From an uncultured Mailhella sp. (GTDB lineage Bacteria; Desulfobacterota; Desulfovibrionia; Desulfovibrionales; Desulfovibrionaceae): a stretch of DNA of 64,000 nucleotides. Shown piece by piece: positions 37,267-46,320 of this stretch (positions are counted from its first letter, which is position 1; each line of letters opens with the position of its first letter). Under the pieces are notes generated by a model that was not told where the DNA came from, made no database searches, and was given only the letters and a program-made list of their open reading frames with translations. A program made the position numbers and the translations under genes. The stretch lies in the NCBI RefSeq assembly GCF_963931295.1, contig NZ_OZ007001.1, positions 1,302,001 through 1,366,000 of the forward strand, given 5' to 3'.

Positions 37267-38025
37267 CTAATTAGACTGATAGCCGAGGGCCTCGGACATC
37301 TCTGCGGCGTACCGCTTGACCAGCATGATGATTCGCTCCGGCTCGCCGGGAATTTCAAATTCGAAATACGGGCAAGCCAGGCTCACCGCAGCGACATTCA
37401 CCTTCTGATAATCAAAAATAGGCGCAGAAAAACAGTGAATCCCACGCGTCGACTCCTCGTGTTCCGAAGCGTACCCGTCAATGAGCACCTGCTCGAGCTG
37501 TTTTTCAAGAATGCTCCGCTGGGTAATGGTGCGATCGGTCAACGGGCGAAGCTCTCCGGAAAGAATTTTATCGCGTTTCATCTGAGTAGTATGCGCCAGA
37601 AGAACCTTACCCATGGCCGTGCAATGCAGAGGAAACGGAGCACCTATCTGTGAAAGAAGCTTAATGGCATTATTATGCGAATAAAGCACATCCAAAAACA
37701 TGCCGCTGTCTTCATTCATCACGCCAAGATTACACGTCTTATTGCTTTCTTCGCGCAATTTTTCAAGGTACGGATGCAGCAGCTTCGACATGTTGTTTTC
37801 TCTTGTGACGCTGGCGCCGATACCCGCTATCTTCATGCTCACATGATACTTTCTTGTCTCTTCGTCAAAGTTAAGATAATTTAACTCCGTCAGTTCCTTG
37901 AGCACTCTGAAGCAGCTGCTGGCCGGAAAACCCGTATAGCTCAGGATTTGCGGGTAGGCCACGCCTTTTGCCTGATTGGAAGCAACAAATTCCAGAATCT
38001 CCAGTCCACGTGACAATGAACTCAT
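37267..38025 (-). CDS. IclR-family transcriptional regulator
   Basis: 252 residues. An N-terminal winged helix-turn-helix (1-65; SSLSRGLEILEFVASNQAKGVAYPQILSYTGFPASSCFRVLKELTELNYLN, broken here by family-typical changes) precedes an IclR effector domain (75-250; GAPFPLHCTAMGKVLLAH, STRGIHCFSAPIFDYQKVNVAAVSLACP). It probably represses the sugar-acid operon until a pathway compound binds. ATG 38025 has AAGGAAAGG upstream; the longer frame to 38154 runs through the promoter leader. Its own promoter and the operon promoter share the same inverted repeat, which supports autoregulation. Confidence 0.9.
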   Translation of the reverse strand: MSSLSRGLEILEFVASNQAKGVAYPQILSYTGFPASSCFRVLKELTELNYLNFDEETRKYHVSMKIAGIGASVTRENNMSKLLHPYLEKLREESNKTCNLGVMNEDSGMFLDVLYSHNNAIKLLSQIGAPFPLHCTAMGKVLLAHTTQMKRDKILSGELRPLTDRTITQRSILEKQLEQVLIDGYASEHEESTRGIHCFSAPIFDYQKVNVAAVSLACPYFEFEIPGEPERIIMLVKRYAAEMSEALGYQSN

Positions 38026-38173
38026 ACCTTTCCTTTCCTTAAAATAATTATAGATGTGCTTTCGGACACAGCAGACCGATGGTCTTCCTTTTCCATCGAT
38101 TGTCTGTCCAAACTCTTGAAGCAAAGCGCCCCTCCCGCCGGGGAGTTCCTCCAAGTTATTCCAATATAGAAAG

Positions 38174-38195
38174 TAACTTCTATTATTAGAAGTTA
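38174..38195 (-). promoter_or_regulatory. Probable IclR operator at its own promoter
   Basis: Perfect inverted repeat TAACTTCTA-TTAT-TAGAAGTTA (38174-38182, 38187-38195), with the ACTTC-N8-GAAGT core seen at 36069-36086. It overlaps the end of the -10 box. Confidence 0.75.
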
Positions 38196-38222
38196 TTTAG
38201 CCATATTCCGTAAGACAGTCAA
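38194..38222 (-). promoter_or_regulatory. Promoter of the IclR gene
   Basis: Minus-strand TTGACT (38217-38222), 17-bp spacer, TAAATA (38194-38199). Confidence 0.7.
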
Positions 38223-38313
38223 TAGCGTTGCCCAGATCGGAAAATTGCTCATAAGATCTCCGCGTCTCAATGCCATGTCAGCCGCTGTTGATTCACAATT
38301 TACCGAACTTTTG

Positions 38314-38347
38314 TGCCCCAAAAATCATATTCCTGATTTTTGGGGCA
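38314..38347. repeat. 14-bp perfect inverted repeat upstream of the lactate operon
   Basis: TGCCCCAAAAATCA (38314-38327) and its reverse complement (38334-38347), separated by TATTCC. There is no T-run after it on either strand, so an operator or mRNA structure is as likely as a terminator. Confidence 0.6.
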
Positions 38348-38482
38348 AAGAACTTTGACCACAAGAAAAACATTTTACTTTGTGCAATTTTTATTTTTTA
38401 TAATATCAACAGGCTATATACCGCGCCCCAAGTTTCTACCTTGAGAAAAAAACTACACGCAAAAGTTTCATCTTTTACAGCA

Positions 38483-38519
38483 AAAACCCCTTGCCTTACT
38501 TGGGGTTTTCCCTTTATCT
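38483..38519 (+). promoter_or_regulatory. Candidate promoter/operator of the lactate operon
   Basis: TTGCCT (38491-38496) and TTATCT (38514-38519) are 17 bases apart. The -35 part lies in the loop of an inverted repeat AAAACCCC (38483-38490) / GGGGTTTT (38502-38509). This is the best candidate in the 555-base gap between the IclR gene and the operon, but not certain. Confidence 0.4.
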
Positions 38520-38580
38520 TAGTACCGTAAAAATTATATCTAGTCCGTTGACTTTTATAACCCTTCGGGGAGGGTATGTC

Positions 38581-39966
38581 ATGATTAGTCCCAATCTCGT
38601 CAAAGACCTGAGTGCTCTGCTGGGCGCTGAAAACGTGTTCACCAGCGAAGCCGACAGGCAGTGCTATTCCTACGACAGCGCCGTGCTGCCTCCCAAGGTA
38701 CCGGCGCTGGTTCTTCGTCCCACCCAGACGGAACAGATCGGCGAAGTCGTCCGTCTGTGCTATGAGGCAGGGCTCGCCATCACCGTGCGCGGCGCAGGCT
38801 CCAACCTTTCCGGCGGCACCGTGCCGGACACCGTGGACAGCGCCGTCATCCTCACCAACAGCCTCCAGAAAATCCTCGAAATCAACACCGAAGATCTGTA
38901 CGCCGTGGTGCAGCCCGGCGTGGTCACCGCCCAGTTCGCCGCCGCCGTGGAAGCGAAGGGCCTCTTCTATCCGCCCGATCCGGGTTCCATGTCCGTGTCC
39001 ACGCTGGCCGGCAACATCGCCGAAAACGCCGGCGGTCTGCGCGGCCTCAAGTACGGCGTCACCAAGGACTACGTCATGGGCCTGGAATTCTATGACTACG
39101 AAGGCAATCTGGTGAAAACCGGCTCCCGCACCGTGAAGTGCGTGACCGGCTTCAACCTGGCCGGCCTCATGGTCGGTTCCGAAGGCACCATGGGCGTCAT
39201 CAGCAAGGCCATTCTCAAGCTGGTTCCGCCGCCCCGCGCCTCCCGCGCCATCACCGCCGAATTCGCCGACGTGCAGGACGCCGCCGACGCCGTGGCCGCC
39301 ATGATCGCCGCCCACGTCGTGCCCTGCACGCTGGAACTGCTCGATCAGGCCACGCTGAAGTACGTGGAAGCCGACCAGAAGATCGGCCTGCCCGTGGACG
39401 CCGCCGCCATGCTTCTCATTGAAGTGGACGGTCATCCCGGTCAGGTGGCCGACGAAGCCGCCATCGTGGAAGAAGTGCTCAAGAAGTGCAACGCCACCGG
39501 CATTCATCTGCCCAAGGACGCCGAAGAAAAGAACAAGCTGTGGGCCGCCCGCCGCAACGCCCTGCCCGCGCTTGCCCGCGCCCGTCCCACCTGCGTGCTG
39601 GAAGACGCCACCGTGCCTCGTTCCAAGATTCCTGCCATGATCAAGAATCTCAATGAAATCGCCGCCAAGTACAAGGTGGATATGGGCACCTTCGGTCACG
39701 CCGGCGACGGCAACCTGCATCCCACCATCCTGTGCGACAAGCGCGACAAGGAAGAATTCTCCCGCGTGGAAGCCGCCGTCGATGAAATCTTCGACGTGGC
39801 CCTCAAGCTCGGAGGCACCCTGTCCGGCGAACACGGCATCGGCACCGCCAAGGCCAAGTGGATGGAAAAGGAAACCAGCAAGGGCACCATTCTCTTCTCC
39901 CAGCGCATGCGCCGCGCCATTGACCCCAAGGGTCTGTTCAACGCCTGCAAGATCACGGGGATGTAG
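38581..39966 (+). CDS. FAD-linked lactate/glycolate dehydrogenase subunit (GlcD/Dld-like)
   Basis: 461 residues. A PCMH-type FAD-binding domain (about 35-215; TVRGAGSNLSGGTVP, YPPDPGSMSVSTLAGNIAENAGGLRGLKYG) precedes a FAD-oxidase C-terminal domain (about 215-455; FGHAGDGNLHPTI, SGEHGIGTAK). It oxidises a 2-hydroxy acid, most likely D-lactate in this family setting, and passes electrons to the Fe-S partner encoded next. The start at ATG 38581 has GGGGAGGG upstream; the frame is open further back but has no ribosome site. In Desulfovibrio such pairs form the membrane-associated lactate dehydrogenase that feeds sulfate reduction. Confidence 0.9.
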   Translation: MISPNLVKDLSALLGAENVFTSEADRQCYSYDSAVLPPKVPALVLRPTQTEQIGEVVRLCYEAGLAITVRGAGSNLSGGTVPDTVDSAVILTNSLQKILEINTEDLYAVVQPGVVTAQFAAAVEAKGLFYPPDPGSMSVSTLAGNIAENAGGLRGLKYGVTKDYVMGLEFYDYEGNLVKTGSRTVKCVTGFNLAGLMVGSEGTMGVISKAILKLVPPPRASRAITAEFADVQDAADAVAAMIAAHVVPCTLELLDQATLKYVEADQKIGLPVDAAAMLLIEVDGHPGQVADEAAIVEEVLKKCNATGIHLPKDAEEKNKLWAARRNALPALARARPTCVLEDATVPRSKIPAMIKNLNEIAAKYKVDMGTFGHAGDGNLHPTILCDKRDKEEFSRVEAAVDEIFDVALKLGGTLSGEHGIGTAKAKWMEKETSKGTILFSQRMRRAIDPKGLFNACKITGM

Positions 39967-39968
39967 TC

Positions 39969-41279
39969 ATGAGCGATATCTCCCGTCTTGCCAAGACATT
40001 GATGAAGCTGGACGACAAGCTGGCCGACTGCATGCGCTGCGGTCTGTGCCAGGCTGTCTGCCCGGTGTTCGGCGTCACTCACAAGGAAGGCGACGTGACC
40101 CGCGGCAAGCTTGCGCTGCTCGACAACCTCGCCCATAAGATAATCCAGGACCCCGACGCCGTGGAGGAACGCCTCAACCGCTGCCTTCTGTGCGGCTCCT
40201 GCCAGGCCAACTGCCCCTCCGGCGTGTCCATCATGGAAATCTTCGTCGAGGCCCGTCAGGCCCTCGTGGACTACCGCGGCCTGAACCCCATCAAGAAGCT
40301 CGTCTTCCGCGAACTGCTCACTCATCCGCAGCTGTTCAGCGCCGCCATGCGCACCGCCGCTCCCTTCCAGGGCCTGGTCATGCGTCAGCAGGGCGCCAAA
40401 ACCTACGACATGCCGCTTCTGAGCAAGCTCGTGGGCTCGCGCCACATCGCCAAGCTGCCCGCGAAGTCCCTGCACGCCAAGTACGGCGACCTGCACACCG
40501 AGGGTCAGATCGGCATCAAGGTCCTGTTCTTCGCCGGCTGCATGGCCGACAAGTACTACACCCAGCTCGGCGAAGCCTGCCTCAAGGTGCTCAAACATCA
40601 CGGCGTGGGCGTGGTCATGCCCTCCAAGCTCACCTGCTGCGGCATTCCCGCTCTCGCTTCCGGCGACCGCAAGGGCTTCGTCATGGAAACGCAGAAAAAC
40701 CTTGAAGTCATCGGCCGGGAACTCGTGGGCGGCGGCATCAACTACGTGGTCACGCCCTGCGGCTCCTGCACCGCCACGCTCAAGGAATGGTGGCCCTACT
40801 TCATTCAGGAATTCTCGCCCGATCAGCAGAAGACCGTGCGCGCCGTGGCCGACCGCGTCATGGACATCAACGCCTTCCTCGTGGACGTGCTCCACGTGGA
40901 TCAGATGGAACCCGGCGAACGGCATCCCGGCGACGTCACCCGCGTGACCTTCCACGATTCCTGCCACCTGAAGAAGAGCGTCGGCGTGTCCGAACAGCCC
41001 CGCAAGCTCATCCGCATGAATCCCAACTACGAGCTCGTGGAAATGGCCGAGGCAGACCGCTGCTGCGGCTGCGGCGGCAGCTTCACCCTGTTCCACTACG
41101 ACCTGTCGAAAGAAATCGGTCAGCGCAAGCGCGACAACATCGTGCGTTCCGGCGCGTCCGTGGTGGCCACCGGCTGCCCCGCCTGCATGCTGCAGATTTC
41201 CGACATGCTCTCGCAGAACAAGGATGAGGTGCAGGTCAAGCATCCCATTGAAATCTACGCGGAAACGCTGCCCGACTGA
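39969..41279 (+). CDS. Fe-S/CCG-domain subunit of lactate dehydrogenase (GlcF-like)
   Basis: 436 residues. Two 4Fe-4S motifs (CMRCGLCQAVCP at about 21-32 and CLLCGSCQANCPSG at about 72-85) are followed by two CCG domains (TCCGIP near 221; CHLKKS and CCGCGGSF near 364). It should accept electrons from the FAD subunit and pass them to the membrane quinone pool or another carrier. The start overlaps none of the upstream gene but is only 2 bases from its stop, so the two are co-translated. Confidence 0.9.
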   Translation: MSDISRLAKTLMKLDDKLADCMRCGLCQAVCPVFGVTHKEGDVTRGKLALLDNLAHKIIQDPDAVEERLNRCLLCGSCQANCPSGVSIMEIFVEARQALVDYRGLNPIKKLVFRELLTHPQLFSAAMRTAAPFQGLVMRQQGAKTYDMPLLSKLVGSRHIAKLPAKSLHAKYGDLHTEGQIGIKVLFFAGCMADKYYTQLGEACLKVLKHHGVGVVMPSKLTCCGIPALASGDRKGFVMETQKNLEVIGRELVGGGINYVVTPCGSCTATLKEWWPYFIQEFSPDQQKTVRAVADRVMDINAFLVDVLHVDQMEPGERHPGDVTRVTFHDSCHLKKSVGVSEQPRKLIRMNPNYELVEMAEADRCCGCGGSFTLFHYDLSKEIGQRKRDNIVRSGASVVATGCPACMLQISDMLSQNKDEVQVKHPIEIYAETLPD

Positions 41280-41362
41280 CATTATCGGGGAGAGCGGCCC
41301 CAACGAGCCGCTCTTCCCGTCTTTACCGCACATTCAGGCGGAACACTGCCTAAGGAGTAACA

Positions 41363-41989
41363 ATGACTCAGGATCAACTCGTTGAAGTGGTGAAAGCCAA
41401 GGCTCCCTCTGTTCCTGTGACTCTCTACGAGGCCAAGGACTTTGCGGACGCCATGCAGTACGCCGTGGACGTGACTGAAAAGAAGCGTCACTGCGAAATG
41501 CTCCTGCCCGTGGAAGGCGAACAGTACGGCCCCGCGAGCGAAAACGGCTTCCCCACCCTTCTTGACCGCTTTATCGCCGCCCCCGGCCTGTCCGACGAAG
41601 AATACGCCGTTCTGGAAGAAAAGGCCGCCGGAACCGACATCCATCTGCTGCGTTCCGGTCTGCGCGATCACATGGGCGGCTTCGACACCAGCATCACCTG
41701 GGCCGACGGCCTCGTGGCCGACACCGTCACCTGCGTGGTCAATTCCAACCGCGAGGAAGTTCGTCTCGGCACCATGGTGGCCGAAGTTTCCATCATGCTG
41801 GTGCGCAAGTCCACCCTGCTCAACAAGATTGAAGACGCCAACGATCTTCTGCTCGACCTCGTGAACCGCGGCGGCGCGTCCTACACGGCCTTCATCACCG
41901 GCCCCAGCCGCACGGCGGACATTGAACGCGTGGGCGCCCTCGGCGTGCACGGCCCCCTCGAACTTCACATCGTGCTGCTGGAGGACTAA
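41363..41989 (+). CDS. lutC: LUD-domain protein LutC
   Basis: 208 residues forming a LUD domain (GLVADTVTCVVNSNREEVRLGTMVAEVSIMLV, GPSRTADIERVGALGVHGPLELHIVLL). LutC is a subunit of the LutABC L-lactate oxidation complex. The GPSRTADIE and GVHGP motifs are conserved in the family. ATG 41363 has AAGGAG upstream. It is followed after 3 bases by the fused LutB-LutA gene. Confidence 0.92.
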   Translation: MTQDQLVEVVKAKAPSVPVTLYEAKDFADAMQYAVDVTEKKRHCEMLLPVEGEQYGPASENGFPTLLDRFIAAPGLSDEEYAVLEEKAAGTDIHLLRSGLRDHMGGFDTSITWADGLVADTVTCVVNSNREEVRLGTMVAEVSIMLVRKSTLLNKIEDANDLLLDLVNRGGASYTAFITGPSRTADIERVGALGVHGPLELHIVLLED

Positions 41990-41992
41990 ATT

Positions 41993-44143
41993 ATGGCTGA
42001 CGCCAAAGACATGAAGGAATACCACGGTCAGATTCAGGAAGCGCTGGACGACAAGTTCCTCCGCGCCACGCTGGACAAGTTCGCCGTCGAATACAAGGCC
42101 AACCGCACCCGCATCTTTGAAGGCATGGACGTGGACGGCCTCATCAAGGAAGTGGCCGACATCAAGGACAATGCCGCGCAGCATATGATGGAGCTGTTCG
42201 CCCAGTTCAAGACCGAAGCCGAAAAGCGCGGCGTTCACGTTCACCTCGCCTCCACCGGCGCCGAAGCGAACCGCATCATTGCCAAGATCGCCAAGGAAAA
42301 CAACTGCCACAACATCATCAAGTCCAAGTCCATGACGGCGGAAGAAATCCACCTCAACGACGCCCTCGAAAAGGAAGGCTGCCGCGTGGTGGAAACCGAC
42401 CTCGGCGAATGGATCATTCAGCTGCGCCATGAAGGGCCTTCCCACATGGTCATGCCCGCCATTCACCTTTCGCGCTATCAGGTGGCCGACCTGTTCACCG
42501 ACGTGACCCACGTTCAGCAGGACAGGGAAGACATTCAGAAGCTCGTGAAGGTGGCCCGCAAGGAACTGCGCGGCGAATACGTGAAGGCCGACATGGGCAT
42601 TTCCGGCGCCAACTTCGCCGTGGCCGAAGCCGGCCTCATCGGCACCGTGACCAACGAAGGCAACCTGCGCCTCGTGACCACCATGCCCCGCGTGCATGTG
42701 GTGCTCGCCGGTCTTGAAAAGCTCATTCCCACCATTGCCGACGCCCTCAAGGTGCTGCAGGTGCTGCCCAGAAACGCCACCGCGCAGGCCATCACCTCCT
42801 ACATCACCTGGATTGCCGGCGCCAACGAATGCGCCACCGGTCCCGACGGCCGCAAGGAAATGCACATCGTCTTCCTCGACAACGGCCGTCTCAAGATCGC
42901 TCAGGATCCCGCCTTCAAGGACATCCTGCGCTGCGTGCGCTGCGGCGCCTGCGCCAACGTCTGCCCCGTGTACCGTCTCATCGGCGGCCACAAGATGGGC
43001 TACGTGTACATCGGCGCCGTGGGCCTCGCGCTCACCTATCTGTATCACGGCGCAGACAAGGCCCGCGCCCTGGTTCAGAACTGCATAGGCTGCGAATCCT
43101 GCAAGAACGTGTGCTCCGCAGGCATTGATCTGCCGCGCATCACCATGGAAATCCGTTCCCGCCTCGTCAAGGCCGACGGCAACAGCGCCGCCGGTTCCGT
43201 GATGAGCATGGTCATGAAGGACCGCGACCGCTTCCACAGTCTGCTCAAGTTCATCAAGTTCTCGCAGAAGCCCCTCACCGTGAAGGGCGGCAAGTTCATC
43301 CGTCATCTGCCCGCCGTGCTCATGGGTGGCGATCAGAGCTTCCGTCAGCTGCCCGCGCTGGCTCCCAAGTCGTTCCGCCAGCTCTTCAAGAGCGTGGTGA
43401 ACAACCCCGCCCAGCCCAAGTTCCGCGTGGCCATCTTCTCCGGCTGCGCGCAGGACTTCGTCTATCCCGAGCAGCTCGTGGCCGCCGTGCGTCTGCTCAA
43501 CAGACACGGCGTGCATGTGGAGTTCCCCCTCAAGCAGACCTGCTGCGGCCTGCCCCTCGAAATGATGGGCCAGCGCGAAACCAGCCTGCAGGTGAGCTCG
43601 CAGAACGTGAACGCCTTCGAGCCCGGCAAGTACGACGCCATCATCACCCTGTGCGCGTCCTGCGCCGGTCACCTCAAGCACGCCTATCCCGACCTGCTCA
43701 AGGACACTCCCGACCACTACCGCACCGACATCTTCGCTTCCAAGGTCATGGACTTCACCTCGTTCGTGTACAACAAGCTCGGACTGCGTGAAGACGACTT
43801 CGTGAAGACCGATGAAAAGGTGACCTACCATTCGCCCTGCCACATGCGCAACATGGGCATCACCGAAGAACCCCGCGCGCTCATCAAGATGGTTGCCGAC
43901 TACAAGCCCGCAGCCGAAGAAGACGTGTGCTGCGGCTTCGGCGGCACCTTCTCCGTGAAGTTCCCCGAACTCTCCGCCGAAATCGGCAAGAAGAAGCTGA
44001 AGAACAGCGAAGAATCCGGCGCTTCCCTCCTGGTGACCGACTGCCCCGGCTGCGTCATGCAGATCCGCGGCGTGGCCACCGCAAACGACTCCACCCTCAA
44101 GGTCGAGCACATCGCCGAACTGCTCGCCCGTCACATGAAGTAA
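41993..44143 (+). CDS. Fused LutB-LutA L-lactate dehydrogenase Fe-S protein
   Basis: 716 residues. The LutB part (1 to about 420) has a LUD domain (ASTGAEANRIIAKIAKENNCHNIIKSKSMTAEEIHLNDALE, EAGLIGTVTNEGNLRL) and two 4Fe-4S sites (CVRCGACANVCP near 313, CIGCESCKNVCSAG near 364). The LutA part (about 440-716) carries CCG domains (TCCGLP near 517, CHMRNMG, CCGFGGTF near 646). In Bacillus these are separate proteins; fusion is known in Desulfovibrio-type lactate operons. Together with LutC it oxidises L-lactate to pyruvate. A terminator follows. Confidence 0.92.
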   Translation: MADAKDMKEYHGQIQEALDDKFLRATLDKFAVEYKANRTRIFEGMDVDGLIKEVADIKDNAAQHMMELFAQFKTEAEKRGVHVHLASTGAEANRIIAKIAKENNCHNIIKSKSMTAEEIHLNDALEKEGCRVVETDLGEWIIQLRHEGPSHMVMPAIHLSRYQVADLFTDVTHVQQDREDIQKLVKVARKELRGEYVKADMGISGANFAVAEAGLIGTVTNEGNLRLVTTMPRVHVVLAGLEKLIPTIADALKVLQVLPRNATAQAITSYITWIAGANECATGPDGRKEMHIVFLDNGRLKIAQDPAFKDILRCVRCGACANVCPVYRLIGGHKMGYVYIGAVGLALTYLYHGADKARALVQNCIGCESCKNVCSAGIDLPRITMEIRSRLVKADGNSAAGSVMSMVMKDRDRFHSLLKFIKFSQKPLTVKGGKFIRHLPAVLMGGDQSFRQLPALAPKSFRQLFKSVVNNPAQPKFRVAIFSGCAQDFVYPEQLVAAVRLLNRHGVHVEFPLKQTCCGLPLEMMGQRETSLQVSSQNVNAFEPGKYDAIITLCASCAGHLKHAYPDLLKDTPDHYRTDIFASKVMDFTSFVYNKLGLREDDFVKTDEKVTYHSPCHMRNMGITEEPRALIKMVADYKPAAEEDVCCGFGGTFSVKFPELSAEIGKKKLKNSEESGASLLVTDCPGCVMQIRGVATANDSTLKVEHIAELLARHMK

Positions 44144-44154
44144 AACTGCGTTCG

Positions 44155-44183
44155 AGGCCCCGTCCTGCGGGACGGGGCCTTCT
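44155..44183 (+). terminator. Terminator after the lutC/lutBA genes
   Basis: 11-bp stem AGGCCCCGTCC / GGACGGGGCCT (44155-44165, 44170-44180), then TTCT. The T-run is short, so read-through to the permease is possible. Confidence 0.65.
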
Positions 44184-44455
44184 CCCCCGCCGGCCTCCGA
44201 ACGAAACTTTCCTCCGCTGCGCGGAGTCAAGAACCCCTTTTTGTCGGAGAGCCCCGCGCGGAAACCCAACAAAAATATTCCCGACGACGGATCGCGTCGC
44301 GGCCGCCTGCGTTCACCGCGGCGCGGCTTCCGTCTTTGCATCCAAAAACCCCTTTTCCGCTCCTTCGGAGCCGCAAAATTACACTGTCAGGTCCCAGGCA
44401 TCACGCTTTTTCCTGCATAATCCCGTTTACCTTCTTACAGATAGAGGAGAGCACT
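44184..44455 (+). other. Intergenic region before the lactate permease gene
   Basis: No gene seen. The permease frame stays open upstream to 44336 but without a better start. It becomes AT-rich near 44350-44440, where a promoter may lie; I cannot name boxes with confidence. Confidence 0.3.
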
Positions 44456-46144
44456 ATGAACATTGAACTGCTGGCATTGTTCGCCGTCGCACCGCTTCTG
44501 GTGGCGCTGGTTCTCATGGTCGGCCTGCGCTGGTCGTCCATGCGCGCCATGCCTCTGGCATGGGCCACAGGCGCCGTTCTCGCCATTCTCGTATGGCAGC
44601 TGCCCATCGTCCGGGTGATAGCTCTCACCCTCGAAGGCTTCATCACCGCCGCAGGCGTGCTCATCATCGTCTTCGGTGCTCTGCTCATCTACTACACGCT
44701 CACCTACAGCGGCGCCATGGAAACCATCCAGGCCGGCATGAAGAAAATCAGCCCTGACCGCCGCGTGCAGACCATCATCATCGGCTTCATGTTCGCCGCC
44801 TTCATCGAAGGCGCGGCCGGCTTCGGCACCCCCGCCGCTCTTGCCGCTCCGCTGCTGCTCGGTCTCGGCTTCCCGCCCCTCTGCGCCGCCGTCATCTGCC
44901 TCGCCTTCAACAGCATTCCCGTGACCTTCGGCGCCGTGGGCACCCCCGTGCTTCAGGGCTTCAAGTCCATTGAAACCCTTGCCATGACCGCCCTCGGCGT
45001 GGGCGATCCCGCCGTGGTGTACAAGACCATCGGCGAATACGTCACCCTCATGCACCTGCCCATGCTCTTCATCCTGCCCATCTTCCTGCTGGGCTTCATG
45101 ACCCGCTACTACGGCAAGAACAAGTCCTGGAGCGAAGGCTTCGCCGCCTGGAAGTACTGCCTGCTCGCCTCCGTCTGCTTCGGCGTGCCCTACTTCATCC
45201 TTGCCTGGGCCGTCGGTCCCGAACTGCCCTCCCTGCTCGGCGGCATCATCGGCCTCGGCGTGCTCGTGAAGCTCACCCAGAAGGGCATCTGCGTGCCCGA
45301 AGGCACCTGGGACTTTGATTCCAGCGACAAGTGGGATCCTTCCTGGATCGGCGAAATCAAGCCTTCCGACGTGACCGAATACAAGGAACACATGAGCCAG
45401 TTCATGGCCTGGCTGCCCTACGTGCTCTGCGGCCTCATCCTCGTGCTCACCCGCGTGCCCGCCTTCCATCTGAAGGGCCTGGTCACCGACCCCATGTTCA
45501 ATATCGGCGCTTCCAACATCCTCGGTCAGGAAGGCGTGACCTCCTACATCGCCATCATGAACCTGCCCGGCACCATTCCCTTCATCCTCGTTTCCATCAT
45601 CACCATCTTCCTGCACGGCATGCTGCGCAACGATGAAATCGGCAGCAACAAGGTCAGCAAGGCCTGGTCCACCGCCTTCGCCAAGATGAAGGCCCCCACC
45701 ATCTCCCTGCTCGCCGCCGTGGCCCTCGTGTCCATCTTCAAGGGCACGGGCGTCAGCGAAGCCACCAACCACGTCTCCATGCCCATGGCCCTCGCCCAGT
45801 GCCTCGCCGACCTCGCCGGCGGCGCATGGCCCGCCCTCGCCTCCTACGTCGGCGGCCTCGGCGCGTTCATCACCGGTTCCAACACCGTGTCCGACATGCT
45901 CTTCGCCAACTTCCAGTGGGATATGGCCAGAACCCTCGGCTACACCGTGCCCCAGCACTTCGTCATCGTGGCCGCTCAGGGCGTCGGCGGCGCCATGGGC
46001 AACATGATCTGCATCCACAACATCGTGGCCGCCTGCGCCGTGCTCGGCCTCATCGGCAAGGAAGGCGACATCCTGCGCCGCACGGTCATTCCCTTCGTTC
46101 TCTACGGCATCGCCGTCGGCATCGTAGCCTTCATCCTCATGTAG
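44456..46144 (+). CDS. L-lactate permease (LctP/LldP family)
   Basis: 562 residues with about 12-14 membrane helices covering the lactate permease family ([54 protein letters not shown] near 108-165, [14 protein letters not shown] and [26 protein letters not shown] near the C terminus). It brings lactate (and often glycolate) into the cell by proton symport, feeding the enzymes encoded upstream. The start at ATG 44456 has GAGGAGAG upstream. A strong terminator follows. Confidence 0.95.
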   Translation: MNIELLALFAVAPLLVALVLMVGLRWSSMRAMPLAWATGAVLAILVWQLPIVRVIALTLEGFITAAGVLIIVFGALLIYYTLTYSGAMETIQAGMKKISPDRRVQTIIIGFMFAAFIEGAAGFGTPAALAAPLLLGLGFPPLCAAVICLAFNSIPVTFGAVGTPVLQGFKSIETLAMTALGVGDPAVVYKTIGEYVTLMHLPMLFILPIFLLGFMTRYYGKNKSWSEGFAAWKYCLLASVCFGVPYFILAWAVGPELPSLLGGIIGLGVLVKLTQKGICVPEGTWDFDSSDKWDPSWIGEIKPSDVTEYKEHMSQFMAWLPYVLCGLILVLTRVPAFHLKGLVTDPMFNIGASNILGQEGVTSYIAIMNLPGTIPFILVSIITIFLHGMLRNDEIGSNKVSKAWSTAFAKMKAPTISLLAAVALVSIFKGTGVSEATNHVSMPMALAQCLADLAGGAWPALASYVGGLGAFITGSNTVSDMLFANFQWDMARTLGYTVPQHFVIVAAQGVGGAMGNMICIHNIVAACAVLGLIGKEGDILRRTVIPFVLYGIAVGIVAFILM

Positions 46145-46166
46145 GCCCGCTCCGCTTTTACGCCAA

Positions 46167-46192
46167 AAGGCCGCCTTCGGGCGGCCTTTTTT
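46167..46192 (+). terminator. Terminator after the lactate permease gene
   Basis: Stem AAGGCCGCC / GGCGGCCTT (46167-46175, 46180-46188) with loop TTCG, then TTTTTT. Confidence 0.9.
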
Positions 46193-46320
46193 GCGTCCGG
46201 CGGCACAGCTTCCGCTCTTTTCTCCCCGAAGCGCCGGGAGTACCATGTCCGCAAACGCGAAGACGCATGCAGTCGCGCACAGGCAGCGCGCCGCGCCGAG
46301 CCCGTCCGTCAGGAGAACGC

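Noticed and set aside
36984..37358. Minus-strand frame overlapping the end of the IclR gene
   Set aside because: It overlaps a strongly supported gene out of frame and has no start signal.
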